From: Caballeronia sp. BR00000012568055 | GTDB taxonomy: Bacteria > Pseudomonadota > Gammaproteobacteria > Burkholderiales > Burkholderiaceae | Direction: 5' to 3' | Assembly: GCF_029439455.1 (NCBI RefSeq) | Contig: NZ_JAQFVG010000357.1 | Span: 62,001 to 126,000 of the forward strand | Length of the DNA: 64,000 bases | In this document: one piece after another, positions 42,652-51,438 of the stretch | Layout: each line of letters begins with the position of its first letter | Numbering within the stretch: position 1 is the first letter of the stretch | Position numbers and translations under genes: made by a program | The notes under the pieces: generated by a model | Told to the model about the DNA's origin: nothing | Database searches by the model: none | The model's input: only the letters and a program-made list of their open reading frames with translations

Positions 42652-43434
42652 TCACGCCGCCGAAAAGCAGTTATCGACAAACAAATGCGTGCCGTTGACG
42701 AAGCTCGATCCATCCGATGCCAGAAACAGCGCCGCCGATGCCACTTCCGACGGTTCGCACAGCCGACCTTGCTGAAGCGCGATGGCTTCTTCGGTGGCAT
42801 CGACGCCCATTGCCTGAAGGTCTTTCAGTTCGCGCATGCCGTGCGGTGTCCTGATGAATCCGGGCGCAATCGCGTTGCAGCGAATGCCGCGATCGCGATA
42901 TTCGACGGCGATCGCGCGCGCGAACATATGGCACGCGCCTTTGGTGGCGTCGTAGAGCACTTCGCCGGGCGTCGCCAAAACCGCCGAGATCGATGATGTG
43001 CAGATGATGCTGCCTTTGCCCTTGGCAAGCATTTGCGGCAGCACGGCCTGCGTCATCAAATACATGCTTTTGACGTTCACGCTCATCAGCCAGTCCCATT
43101 CCGTTTCTTCGATTTCCAGAAACGGCTTCACGATCAGCGTGCCCGCGTGATTGAACAGTATGTCGGCGTTGCCGTAGGCGCTTTTCGCGGCTTCGACCGC
43201 ATCCAGCACCTGCGTTTTCTGCGATACATCCGCGCCCAGTCCAATCGCCTCGCCACCGGCTTCGCGCAGCACGGCGGCGAGCGTTTCGGCCGCATCGCGA
43301 TCCCGATCGATGATCGCCACGCGCGCGCCGTGTTCCGCGAACAAAGTCGAAGCCGCCGCGCCGCATCCACCCGCACCGCCGCTCACGATGGCGACTTTTC
43401 CTGCCAATCGGTTGTCACGTTTTGCCTGCGTCAT
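42652..43434 (-). CDS. SDR-family oxidoreductase
   Basis: This 260-residue NAD(P)-dependent dehydrogenase has an N-terminal cofactor loop SGGAGGCGAA, in which a Cys replaces the more usual Ile. NHAG stands in place of NNAG, and the catalytic set is CTSSISA...YDATKGA. The Asp in IIDRDRDA suggests NAD preference. It lies 43 bases downstream of the APC permease gene on the same strand and may oxidise the imported compound. The substrate is unknown. Confidence 0.9.
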   Translation of the reverse strand: MTQAKRDNRLAGKVAIVSGGAGGCGAAASTLFAEHGARVAIIDRDRDAAETLAAVLREAGGEAIGLGADVSQKTQVLDAVEAAKSAYGNADILFNHAGTLIVKPFLEIEETEWDWLMSVNVKSMYLMTQAVLPQMLAKGKGSIICTSSISAVLATPGEVLYDATKGACHMFARAIAVEYRDRGIRCNAIAPGFIRTPHGMRELKDLQAMGVDATEEAIALQQGRLCEPSEVASAALFLASDGSSFVNGTHLFVDNCFSAA

Positions 43435-43477
43435 CCGTCATCTCCTCCATGTTCCTAAGCAAATGTCCTGAGCACAT

Positions 43478-44998
43478 TCACGCTTTCGCTTCGATTTCCT
43501 TGATCCGCTCGGCGTTGTCCTCCGACTTCAGCACCGGCGGACCCTTGAACGACTTACGCACACCGAACCTGTACCAGATGATGAACAGCGCCACCAGAAA
43601 TCCGATCAGCACATACAGCACCTTTTCGTTCGGCGGCTGGATGCCCACATACGCCAGCACGCACGCGCCGATCAGCGCGAGCAGGGCGCACGGCTTCGAC
43701 CACACGCCGAGCTGGAACGGGCCTTTCTCGTGCCAGGTGCGGCCTTCGGCGAGCATGCCGGAGCCAACGGGCATCGCGTACGAGATATAGAGGAATACGG
43801 CGCTGCCTGCGCTGAGCACCGAGAAAGCATCGCCGTAGAGCGTGACGAGGATCGCGAGGATCGCGCACGTCCAGATGGCCGGGCCGGGCGTCTTGTGCTC
43901 GTGACTGACTTTGCGAAGAATCCGCGAGCCGGGCAGACCGCCATCGCGTGCGAAGGCGTAGACCATGCGTGAAGTGGACATGATCGCGGCCAGTCCGCAT
44001 ACGTAATTGATGAAGAACATCACCAGTTCGAGCCCGACGCGCAGGCCGTGCGGAATCGGCGCGAGGATCGCTTCGAAAAAGCCCGTGCCCTGCTTCATCG
44101 CGGCGGTGAGATCGGGCATGACGAGCACGAAGGCGCAGACCATCACGTAGCCGAACACCGCCGACCAGAACACCGAGCCGATGATCCCGCGCGGCACGTT
44201 GCGCGCGGCGTCGTGCGTTTCTTCGGACGTGTGCGCGGAGGCATCAAAACCGGTGATGGTGTAGGTGACGAGCAGCAGGCCGGACATGAAGGCGAGCGGC
44301 GTGGTCTGCTTCGGCCAGGCGCTGCCGTCCGCGCCGGTGAAGTTGGTGAACGTGGTCAGGCGATGCAGATCGAGCGGCACCGGCGAGTAGTAAAGCAGCG
44401 CCACGACCAGCACGATCGTCACCACGAAAATCAGGTAACCCGACAAATCCGTGATCTTGCTGGCGATCTTGATGCCGCGCGCATTGAGAAACGCCTGCGA
44501 CAACGTAAGCAGCGAAAGGAACGCCGTCTGATGCCACCAGTTGAGACTATCCGGATTGATACCGAACATCGGCGCGATCAGCGTTTTGAAGAACGGATCC
44601 CACGTGCCGAAATTGATCGCCGCGATCACGAAGATCAGCCCGATCAGGTTGATCCACGCGCACAACCAGCCCCAGCGCTTGCCGCCGAGAATCGATCCCC
44701 AGTGATACAGTCCGCCCGCAGTCGGAAACGCGGACGCAATCTGCGACATCGAAATCGCGACGATCAGCGCGAACAGCGCGCCGAGCGGCCAGCCCAGCCC
44801 GACCGATGCACCGCCCGCCGCCGAAAACGCCATCTGAAACGCGGTGATGCCGCCCGACAGAATGCAGATCACCGAAAACGACACCGCGAAATTCGAAAAA
44901 CCGTTCATGCGACGCGACAGTTCCTGCGCGTAGCCCATCTTGTGCAGCAGGCCGACGTCGCTGTCGGTGCCTGCTTCCGGCTGAAGTTTCGGGTCCAT
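43478..44998 (-). CDS. APC-family amino acid/amine permease
   Basis: This 506-residue inner-membrane protein has about 12 TM helices. It matches the GABA/choline-type APC transporters: FSNFAVSFSVICILSGGITAFQMAFSAAGGASVGLGWPLG near the N terminus, TAGGLYHWGSILGGKRWGW and GFDASAHTSEETHDAARNVPRGI. The last motif is characteristic of GABA permease-like proteins. It heads a run with the SDR and AraC genes. The amidohydrolase gene upstream ends 95 bases before its start, on the same strand. Confidence 0.9.
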   Translation of the reverse strand: MDPKLQPEAGTDSDVGLLHKMGYAQELSRRMNGFSNFAVSFSVICILSGGITAFQMAFSAAGGASVGLGWPLGALFALIVAISMSQIASAFPTAGGLYHWGSILGGKRWGWLCAWINLIGLIFVIAAINFGTWDPFFKTLIAPMFGINPDSLNWWHQTAFLSLLTLSQAFLNARGIKIASKITDLSGYLIFVVTIVLVVALLYYSPVPLDLHRLTTFTNFTGADGSAWPKQTTPLAFMSGLLLVTYTITGFDASAHTSEETHDAARNVPRGIIGSVFWSAVFGYVMVCAFVLVMPDLTAAMKQGTGFFEAILAPIPHGLRVGLELVMFFINYVCGLAAIMSTSRMVYAFARDGGLPGSRILRKVSHEHKTPGPAIWTCAILAILVTLYGDAFSVLSAGSAVFLYISYAMPVGSGMLAEGRTWHEKGPFQLGVWSKPCALLALIGACVLAYVGIQPPNEKVLYVLIGFLVALFIIWYRFGVRKSFKGPPVLKSEDNAERIKEIEAKA

Positions 44999-45093
44999 GT
45001 TCGCTCCTTGACGGGGTTGCGTCGATGAGCAAACTTAAAAGGCCAAATTTCGCGGGACTATCGGATTTCGGCAACATCGTCATTCAGCCGAAT

Positions 45094-46209
45094 TCACGCC
45101 AGCCGATACACCTTCGCCGCCGTGCCGCCGAACAGTGCGCGCCGGTCGTCGGCGCTCGCCTGCGCGGTGAGCCGTTTGAACGCGTTCCAGCCGTTGTTGA
45201 ACGGATACGAGCCTTTATCGACCGGGAAATTGCTTTCGAACATGCAGCGGTTCGCGCCGAACGCCTCGATACAGGTGAGCATCCACGGTTCCCACGCTTC
45301 GGCCAGTTCGACGGACGAGGGCGGGCGCGCGCCTTTCTCGAACTCGAAGCCGTTGATCCGCATGCCCAGACCGCCGACTTTCACGTACACATTCGGCAAT
45401 TGCGCCAATTCGCGCATGGAGCGCGACCAGCGATCGAGTACTTCTTTGCGTTGGTCCGCGTAGCTGGCAATGCGCACCACGCCGCCGCAATGATTGATGA
45501 TGATCGGCGTGTCCGGATTCGCCTTCGCCAGATCGAACAATTCGGGCAACTGCGGAAAGAACAGCCACGCATCGTAGGTGAGGCCGAGCGGCGCAAGTTG
45601 TGCAACGCCCGCGCGATAGTTGGGATCGAGCAGCAATCCGCGCGGCGCGGCGGTCAGCGGATTGGCGAGCGAGGTATCCGCGTCCCAGGTGACGAGATGG
45701 CGCACGCCGCGAAACCGGCCATCGCCGGCTTGCAGTTCGGCTTCGAGCACATCGCGCACGGCCGCGCCGTTCCGCAGATCCGCGTAGCCGATCATGCCCT
45801 TGGCCACCTGCGGCTTGCCGTGTTGCAGCGGCGCGGTTGTATTAGCGACGAATTCGATTTCGCCGACCGGCTTCAGCGCCTCCGGTCCCGTTTGCCGATA
45901 GCGCGTCAGCGCCTGCATGAACACGGACGCCGTGATGTTGTGGCCGGACTTCGCGTCTTCGAGGTATTCATCGAGCAGATAGGTCCAGCCGGGACGCTCG
46001 TAGAAATGATGATGCGCGTCGATGATCGGCATATCTGGTTCGAGCGCGGCTTCGGTGCCGGAAGCGAGCCAGTCCGCGCGAACGGGAAGGTAATTGCTCA
46101 TGGTCTCTTTTGCGAAGCTCGTACGGTTGGCAAACGCGGGAATCAGCATCGATGCAGCCGCCGCGCCGAGCAAACGGCGGCGACGTTCGGAGTAAGGGCG
46201 CGGCATCAT
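45094..46209 (-). CDS. Amidohydrolase (2-pyrone-dicarboxylate-lactonase-like) with Tat-type signal
   Basis: The protein is 371 residues. The ATG at 46209 overlaps the MFS stop (ATGA). An N-terminal RRRRLLGAAAASMLIPAFA leader looks like a twin-arginine signal, so the enzyme may act in the periplasm. The metal-binding start is DMPIIDAHHHFYERPG. Later His/Asp motifs are IIINHCGGVVR and MFESNFPVDKGS, which fit the amidohydrolase_2 family including LigI-like lactonases. It would hydrolyse a lactone or carboxylate. It is the last gene of the HMG-CoA-lyase/CoA-transferase/MFS operon. Exported members of this family are unusual. Confidence 0.85.
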   Translation of the reverse strand: MMPRPYSERRRRLLGAAAASMLIPAFANRTSFAKETMSNYLPVRADWLASGTEAALEPDMPIIDAHHHFYERPGWTYLLDEYLEDAKSGHNITASVFMQALTRYRQTGPEALKPVGEIEFVANTTAPLQHGKPQVAKGMIGYADLRNGAAVRDVLEAELQAGDGRFRGVRHLVTWDADTSLANPLTAAPRGLLLDPNYRAGVAQLAPLGLTYDAWLFFPQLPELFDLAKANPDTPIIINHCGGVVRIASYADQRKEVLDRWSRSMRELAQLPNVYVKVGGLGMRINGFEFEKGARPPSSVELAEAWEPWMLTCIEAFGANRCMFESNFPVDKGSYPFNNGWNAFKRLTAQASADDRRALFGGTAAKVYRLA

Positions 46210-47516
46210 TGTTCCTCGCGGCTGAAGGCGAACAGCGACAAGGTCAGCAAGGTCGTGATGCCCAGCACGATCGCCAGACCGATCATGCCCGACGAAAACG
46301 TGCCGAAGCTGTCCTTCAGATACCCGACCAGATACGGTCCCGCGAAGCCGCCCAACGCACCGATCGAGTTGATGAGCGCAAGTCCGCCGGCAGCGGCCTG
46401 GCCGGAGAGAAATCGTGCGGGCAGCGTGTAGAAGATCGTGCGGCCGGCAATCGTGCCGATTAGCGCGAGCGTGATGCCGACCATCGCCGGAAGCAATTGA
46501 TGCGAATACGTCGATACCCCCAGCGCCACTGCACCGATAAACAGCCCCGCCGCGAGATTGGCGATATGCCCGCCGCGCCGGTCCACGCGTCGTGCCCACC
46601 ACAGCAGTGCAATGGTCGCGAAGAAATACGGAATCGCGGAAATCCAGCCGGTCTGCGTGACGCTCATGCCGTGCACCTTGAGCATCTGCGGCAGCCAGAT
46701 GCCGATGCCATACGAGCCCATCGTGAAGCCGAAGGAAATCAGCGCGAGGATATACATGCGCACATCCTTCAGCGCCGCGCCGAAGTGCTTCTTCTTCTGG
46801 CTGGACCCGCCTTCGCGATCGAACGCGCTTTGCAGCGCCTGACGTTCTTCGGGCGAAAGCCAGGTGGCATCGGCGGGTTTATCGGCGAGCAGCTTCAGCA
46901 CGAGGAAACCGAGCACGCACGCCGGAAGACCTTCGACGATAAACATCCACTTCCAGCCCGCGAGGCCGAGCACGCCGTCCATCTTGAGCAGCCACGTCGA
47001 AAGCGGCCCGCCGACCAGCGAAGAGAGCGGTGTCGATACCGTGAACCACGCGAGTACACGCGTGCGGTAATGCGCCGGGAACCAGACCGCGAGAAAGAAG
47101 ATCACGCCCGGAAAGAACCCCGCCTCGCCGATGCCGAGCAGCAGGCGAATCGCGTAGAAGCTGGTCGGCCCGACCGCGAGCGCCGTGGCCGCCGCAAAGA
47201 ATCCCCACGTGATCATGATGCGCGCGAGCCATCGCCGCGCGCCGAAGCGATACAGCGCCAGATTGCTCGGCACTTCGCAGATGCAGTAGCCCGCGAACAT
47301 GATGCCCGCGCCCCAGCCGAACTGCGTGGCCGTGAGGCCCAGGTCGCGGTTCATCGTGAGTGCGGCGAAGCCTACGCTGGTGCGATCGAGATAGTTGAAG
47401 AAGTAGGCTAACGCGAGCAGCGGAATAAAGCGCCACGCGGCTTTCTTCACCGCCTGCTGTTCGAGCGATGATTCGGCGGCCGTGTCGGGTGTCATATCCC
47501 GAGAGATGGATGCCAT
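46206..47516 (-). CDS. MFS transporter, anion:cation symporter type (tartrate/phthalate-like)
   Basis: This 436-residue, 12-TM inner-membrane carrier of the ACS family takes up organic acids. Visible features are YFFNYLDRTSVGFAALTMNRDLGLTATQFGWGAGIMFAGYCICEVPSN at TM1-2, GIGEAGFFPGVIFFLAVWFP at TM4-5, and a symmetrical second half. GGAGACAAC precedes ATG 47516. It overlaps the amidohydrolase gene by 4 bases and follows the CoA-transferase gene, so it probably imports the acid that these enzymes degrade. Confidence 0.92.
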   Translation of the reverse strand: MASISRDMTPDTAAESSLEQQAVKKAAWRFIPLLALAYFFNYLDRTSVGFAALTMNRDLGLTATQFGWGAGIMFAGYCICEVPSNLALYRFGARRWLARIMITWGFFAAATALAVGPTSFYAIRLLLGIGEAGFFPGVIFFLAVWFPAHYRTRVLAWFTVSTPLSSLVGGPLSTWLLKMDGVLGLAGWKWMFIVEGLPACVLGFLVLKLLADKPADATWLSPEERQALQSAFDREGGSSQKKKHFGAALKDVRMYILALISFGFTMGSYGIGIWLPQMLKVHGMSVTQTGWISAIPYFFATIALLWWARRVDRRGGHIANLAAGLFIGAVALGVSTYSHQLLPAMVGITLALIGTIAGRTIFYTLPARFLSGQAAAGGLALINSIGALGGFAGPYLVGYLKDSFGTFSSGMIGLAIVLGITTLLTLSLFAFSREEQ

Positions 47517-47550
47517 CGTTGTCTCCAGAATCGTTCTGTTTGATGCGGCT

Positions 47551-48783
47551 TCAGGCGCTGGCGAGTTCGTTTTCCGTGCATCGCACGATGCCGGCGCGGG
47601 TCAACTGCCTGACGTCCTCGGTCGAGTAGCCGAGTTGCGCGAGCAGCGCCTGCGTGTCCTGACCGAGCGCAGGCGGCGCGGCGCGCAAGCGAAGACGTTC
47701 GCCGTCGAGCGTGAGCGGAAGGAGCGCGGTGCGCGTCGTGACGGGTTTGCCGGCACCGCTTGCATCGGCGGGAAGCGTGACGTCGGCGAGTCCGCCGGTG
47801 GCGAGCAGATGCGGATCGTCGAACAGATCTTGCGGGCGCGTGATCGGCGCATACGGCAAACCGATGCGCTCGAAAATCGCGCTGATTTCCGTCGCGCTGA
47901 ACGCGGCCATATGCTCGCGCAGCAGCGGCATCAGCCAGTCGCGCGCCTGCACGCGCTGATTGTTGGTGGCGATGCGCGCGTCCGCTTTCAGATCGACGAA
48001 ACCGAAGGCATCGCAGAACAGCGACCATTGCGTGTCCGATACCACCGCGAGAAAAATTTGTTCGCCATCCTTCACAGTGAAAACGTCGTACACGGCCCAC
48101 GCGGAAATGCGGCTCGGCATCGGCGCGGCGGCGTTGCCGGTGACGGCGAACTGCATCATGTGCTGTGCGACCAGAAACACGTTGTTTTCGAACAGCGCGC
48201 TCTGCACTTCCTGACCTTTGCCCGTGCGTTCACGCTGCGCAAGCGCCGCCATCGCGCCGATCGCACCGAACATGCCGCCCATGATGTCGTTGACGCTCGT
48301 ACCCGCGCGCAACGGACGGCCTTCCGGTCCGGTCATGTAGGCGAGGCCGCCCATCATCTGCACGACTTCGTCGAGCGCGGTGCGGTGATCGTACGGTCCC
48401 GGCAGAAAGCCCTTGTGCGAGACATAGACGAGACGCGGATTGAGCTTCGACAAGTGCGCGTAGCCGAGACCGAGCTTCTCCATCGTTCCGCTCTTGAAGT
48501 TCTCGCTGAACACATCCGCCTGGCCGAGCAGCTTGTGGACGATTTCCTTGCCGCGCGCATCTTTCACATCGACGGCGAGGCTTTTCTTGTTGCGATTGAA
48601 GGTGCTGAAAAAGCCCGCGCCCGAACCGCGCAACGCACGCGTGCTATCGCCGTTGATCGGTTCGATCTTGATGACTTCCGCGCCCAGATCGGCGAGCACC
48701 ATGCCGCAGGTCGGACCCATCACCATGTGCGTCATTTCGACGACGCGCAGGCCGTCGTAGGGAAGCGATTGAGCAGTCGTCAT
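47551..48783 (-). CDS. Class III (CaiB/BaiF) CoA-transferase
   Basis: This 410-residue enzyme transfers CoA to a carboxylic acid. Family motifs are VVEMTHMVMGPTCGMVLADLGAEVIKIEP, NRNKKSLAVDVKD and ENFKSGTMEKLGL. The catalytic Asp of class III enzymes (in SLLDA) aligns with a Glu here (EVQSALFENN), a variant also found in some family members. ATG 48783 overlaps the stop of the lyase gene (ATGA). With the HMG-CoA-lyase-like enzyme upstream it could activate 3-hydroxy-3-methylglutarate or a similar branched acid. Confidence 0.9.
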   Translation of the reverse strand: MTTAQSLPYDGLRVVEMTHMVMGPTCGMVLADLGAEVIKIEPINGDSTRALRGSGAGFFSTFNRNKKSLAVDVKDARGKEIVHKLLGQADVFSENFKSGTMEKLGLGYAHLSKLNPRLVYVSHKGFLPGPYDHRTALDEVVQMMGGLAYMTGPEGRPLRAGTSVNDIMGGMFGAIGAMAALAQRERTGKGQEVQSALFENNVFLVAQHMMQFAVTGNAAAPMPSRISAWAVYDVFTVKDGEQIFLAVVSDTQWSLFCDAFGFVDLKADARIATNNQRVQARDWLMPLLREHMAAFSATEISAIFERIGLPYAPITRPQDLFDDPHLLATGGLADVTLPADASGAGKPVTTRTALLPLTLDGERLRLRAAPPALGQDTQALLAQLGYSTEDVRQLTRAGIVRCTENELASA

Positions 48784-49766
48784 TGCGGCACTCCAAGCAG
48801 GCAGCCTTCGGGTTGCGGCGCGCTCGGGGCGCGGCCATCGGCGTAAGTGAAGCCTTTCGGCAGGCCGGCGTCCTGAACGTGGTCGTAGAGCGATTCGCCG
48901 GGCAGGGCGTCGGCGAGAATCGAGCGAGCAGCGATCAGTGCGTCGATATCGATGCCCGTGTCGTAGCCCATCGCTTCGAGCAGGAACGCCAAGTCTTCCG
49001 TGACGATATTGCCCGTCGCGCCCGGCGCGTACGGACAGCCGCCGAGACCGGCCTGACTCGAATCGATGGTCGTCACGCCGACATCGAGCGCCGCGACCAC
49101 GTTCGCGAGTCCCTGTCCGCGCGTGTTGTGAAAGTGCGCGCCACCGGCCTTGTCGCCGAACTCCGTTTGCAGGCGACGAAACATGCGCCGCACCTGCGCC
49201 GGATTCGCATAGCCGCTGGTATCCGACAAACCGATTTCATCGACACCGCATTCCGCCATTGCGTGGCACATGCGCATGGTTTTGTCGTCGCTGACCGCGC
49301 CCGCGATCGTGCAGCCGAACGCCACCGACACGCCCGCTTCGATCTCCACGCCCGGAAACTGCGCGTCCCGCAACGCGACGATCTCGCGCACTTCATCGAT
49401 CAGCTGCGCGGTGGTCTTGCGGATGTTCGCCATCGCGTGTTCATCGGTGACGGAGACGGGGAGCGTGATCTTGTGCACGCCCGCTTCGAACGCGTGCTGC
49501 GATCCGCGCAGATTCGGCGCGAGCACGGCCACGCGCAGACCCGGAATCGACAACGCATGCGCGACGACTTCGCGGATATCGGCCATTTGCGGCAGCAGCT
49601 TCGGCGGCACGAACGAGCCGACCTCGATTTCCTTCAATCCCGCCGATGCCAGCGCGGAGATCCAGCGCAATTTGGCGGCGGTCGGCATGACGCTTTTGAT
49701 GCTCTGAAGGCCGTCACGAGGACCGACCTCGCTGATCAGCACGAATGGACGAGACGCGTTGCTCAC
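48780..49766 (-). CDS. Hydroxymethylglutaryl-CoA lyase family protein
   Basis: This 328-residue TIM-barrel enzyme has the HMG-CoA lyase signature set. SEVGPRDGLQ (catalytic Arg) is near residue 16, AHFHNTRGQG carries the metal-binding His pair, and GLGGCPYAPGATGNI is the cysteine loop. It would cleave HMG-CoA, or a similar 3-hydroxy-3-methyl acyl-CoA such as citramalyl-CoA, to acetyl-CoA and a keto acid. It is the first gene of the four-gene operon and is divergent from an IclR regulator 182 bases away. Two palindromes lie just ahead of its start. Confidence 0.92.
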   Translation of the reverse strand: MSNASRPFVLISEVGPRDGLQSIKSVMPTAAKLRWISALASAGLKEIEVGSFVPPKLLPQMADIREVVAHALSIPGLRVAVLAPNLRGSQHAFEAGVHKITLPVSVTDEHAMANIRKTTAQLIDEVREIVALRDAQFPGVEIEAGVSVAFGCTIAGAVSDDKTMRMCHAMAECGVDEIGLSDTSGYANPAQVRRMFRRLQTEFGDKAGGAHFHNTRGQGLANVVAALDVGVTTIDSSQAGLGGCPYAPGATGNIVTEDLAFLLEAMGYDTGIDIDALIAARSILADALPGESLYDHVQDAGLPKGFTYADGRAPSAPQPEGCLLGVPQ

Positions 49767-49784
49767 GGGTGAACTCCTTAACGT

Positions 49785-49821
49785 GTTCTATCTGACAGAG
49801 TGATGTTCTGTTAGATAGAAC
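49785..49821. promoter_or_regulatory. Tandem IclR operator pair upstream of the lyase operon
   Basis: GTTCTATCTGACAGAGT (49785-49801) and GTTCTGTTAGATAGAAC (49805-49821) are two copies of a 17-bp palindrome GTTCT-N7-AGAAC; the first has two changes. Their centres are exactly 20 bp apart. They lie 19 bases before the lyase start, where a bound regulator would cover its promoter. The outer parts GTTCTATCT and AGATAGAAC also form a longer symmetrical unit. Confidence 0.65.
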
Positions 49822-49887
49822 TATAGGAGTCAAATTAATGCGTTTTAAGACGAGTTAACCCGTGAAATCGCAAATTTCAGAACTTGT

Positions 49888-49904
49888 GTTCTGTCAGGCA
49901 GAAC
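49888..49904. promoter_or_regulatory. Third IclR operator copy, next to the iclR start
   Basis: GTTCTGTCAGGCAGAAC is a palindrome with 6-bp arms and a 5-base centre. It has the same core as the pair at 49785-49821. It lies 43 bases before the GTG start of the IclR gene, a position suited to autoregulation. Confidence 0.62.
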
Positions 49905-49947
49905 GATAAAGTGATGCAAACGTGTTTTGCAGAGAAGGAGTGCATCC

Positions 49948-50730
49948 GTGGCAACAGAGGAATTGGAAGCATCATCGGCGTCGGATTTGAATTCGAGCGG
50001 CGTCGCCGTGCTCGATCGCGCTTTCGCGATCCTCAACGCTTTCGGTCCGAGCGACGACCGTCTGTCGCTCGCGGAAATCTCGCGTCGCACCGATCTGTAC
50101 AAGAGCACGCTGCTGCGTCTGCTGGGCGCGCTGGAGCACGGCGGATTCGTGCGCAAACTTGCCGATGGGCAATACGCCATTGGTCCGCAGCCGCTGAAGC
50201 TCGCCGCGCTCTATCAGCGCTCGTTTCAGGTCGGGCCGGTGATCGAGCCGATGCTTCAGGAGTTGAGTCACGCCATCGGCGAAACCGCATCGTTCTATGT
50301 GCGGCAGGGCGAGCATCGGCTGGTGCTCTATCGCGTGGAACCGTCGCGATCGGTGCGCGTGGCGATTCGCGTCGGCGAGGAGTTTGCAATCGAGAAGGGC
50401 GCGTCGGGAAAGGTGCTGCTCGCCTTCACCGAAACGCACGATCCGCGCTGGAACGAGATACGCGAACAGTTGTGGGCGGTATCGCGCGGGGAGCGCGACC
50501 CGGAAACGGCGTCGCTTTCGGTGGCCGTGTTCGGGGCAACGGGGGAAATCGTCGGCGCGCTGACGATGTCAGGGCCGAAGGCGCGCTTCGCCGTGCCGGA
50601 GATTCTGACGACTGCGTTGCGCGCCTTGCTCGATCACGCCAAACGCGCGACCGCGCAATTAGGCGGCGCGAGCGCGCGGTTCGACGCGATTATCGAACGT
50701 GTGGCTCGCGAAGATTTTCTGGTGCCCTGA
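49948..50730 (+). CDS. IclR-family transcriptional regulator of the lyase operon
   Basis: The protein is 260 residues from GTG 49948, with AGAAGGAG nine bases upstream; a TTG at 49927 overlaps that site and is unlikely. The winged helix spans LDRAFAILNAFGPSDDRLSLAEISRRTDLYKSTLLRLLGALEHGGFV. The effector domain includes EFAIEKGASGKVLLAF and GALTMSGPKARF. It is divergent from the operon encoding the HMG-CoA-lyase-like enzyme. Three copies of its presumed operator fill the gap, so it probably controls both directions and senses the operon's substrate. Confidence 0.88.
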   Translation: MATEELEASSASDLNSSGVAVLDRAFAILNAFGPSDDRLSLAEISRRTDLYKSTLLRLLGALEHGGFVRKLADGQYAIGPQPLKLAALYQRSFQVGPVIEPMLQELSHAIGETASFYVRQGEHRLVLYRVEPSRSVRVAIRVGEEFAIEKGASGKVLLAFTETHDPRWNEIREQLWAVSRGERDPETASLSVAVFGATGEIVGALTMSGPKARFAVPEILTTALRALLDHAKRATAQLGGASARFDAIIERVAREDFLVP

Positions 50731-50733
50731 ACT

Positions 50734-51438
50734 TTAAGCGCGCTTCGGAATTTCCAATCCGCGCTGAACTGCAGGACGCGCAACGAACGCATCGAGTGCG
50801 CGCTGCACGTGCTTGTATTCATCGAAGCCGACGAGTTCGCGCGCTTCGTAGAACCCGACCAGATTGCGCACCCACGGGAAGGTCGCGATATCCGCGACGC
50901 CGTATTCATCGCCCATGATCCATTCGCGCGTGGCAAGCCGCTGATCCAGCACGCCGAGCAGACGCTTCGCTTCCGCGACGTATCGATCGCGCGGACGCTT
51001 GTCTTCGTATGCCTTGCCCGCGAACTTGTGGAAGAAGCCGACCTGCCCGAACATCGGTCCGATACCGCCCATCTGGAACATCAGCCATTGCAGCGCTTCG
51101 TAGCGCAGCGCGATATCTTCCGGCATAAAGCGGCCGCTTTTTGCCGCGAGATAAATCAGAATCGCGCCGGATTCGAATAGCGCGAGCGGCTCGCCATTCG
51201 GGCCGTCCGGATCGATCATCGCGGGAATCTTGTTATTTGGGTTGAGCGAGAGAAACTCGGGCGAGAGCTGATCGTCGTTATCGAAACGAACGAGATGCGG
51301 CTCGTAGGCGAGGCCGGTTTCTTCGAGCATGATCGATACTTTCACGCCATTCGGCGTCGGCAGCGAGTAAAGCTGAATGCGCTCGGGATGCTGCGCGGGC
51401 CATTTCTTGGTGATGGGAAAGTCGGAGAGCGCGGTCAT
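50734..51438 (-). CDS. Glutathione S-transferase (YghU/YfcG-like)
   Basis: The protein is 234 residues from ATG 51438 (MTALSDFPITKKW). It has an N-terminal thioredoxin fold (IQLYSLPTPNGVKVSIMLEETGLAYEP, where TPNG is the YghU/YfcG-type active-site segment), the Glu-Ser pair ALFESGAILIYLA for glutathione binding, and an all-helical C-terminal domain. Members are disulfide-bond reductases or peroxidases using two glutathione molecules. It is convergent with the IclR gene, only 3 bases apart. No operon partner is present. Confidence 0.9.
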   Translation of the reverse strand: MTALSDFPITKKWPAQHPERIQLYSLPTPNGVKVSIMLEETGLAYEPHLVRFDNDDQLSPEFLSLNPNNKIPAMIDPDGPNGEPLALFESGAILIYLAAKSGRFMPEDIALRYEALQWLMFQMGGIGPMFGQVGFFHKFAGKAYEDKRPRDRYVAEAKRLLGVLDQRLATREWIMGDEYGVADIATFPWVRNLVGFYEARELVGFDEYKHVQRALDAFVARPAVQRGLEIPKRA

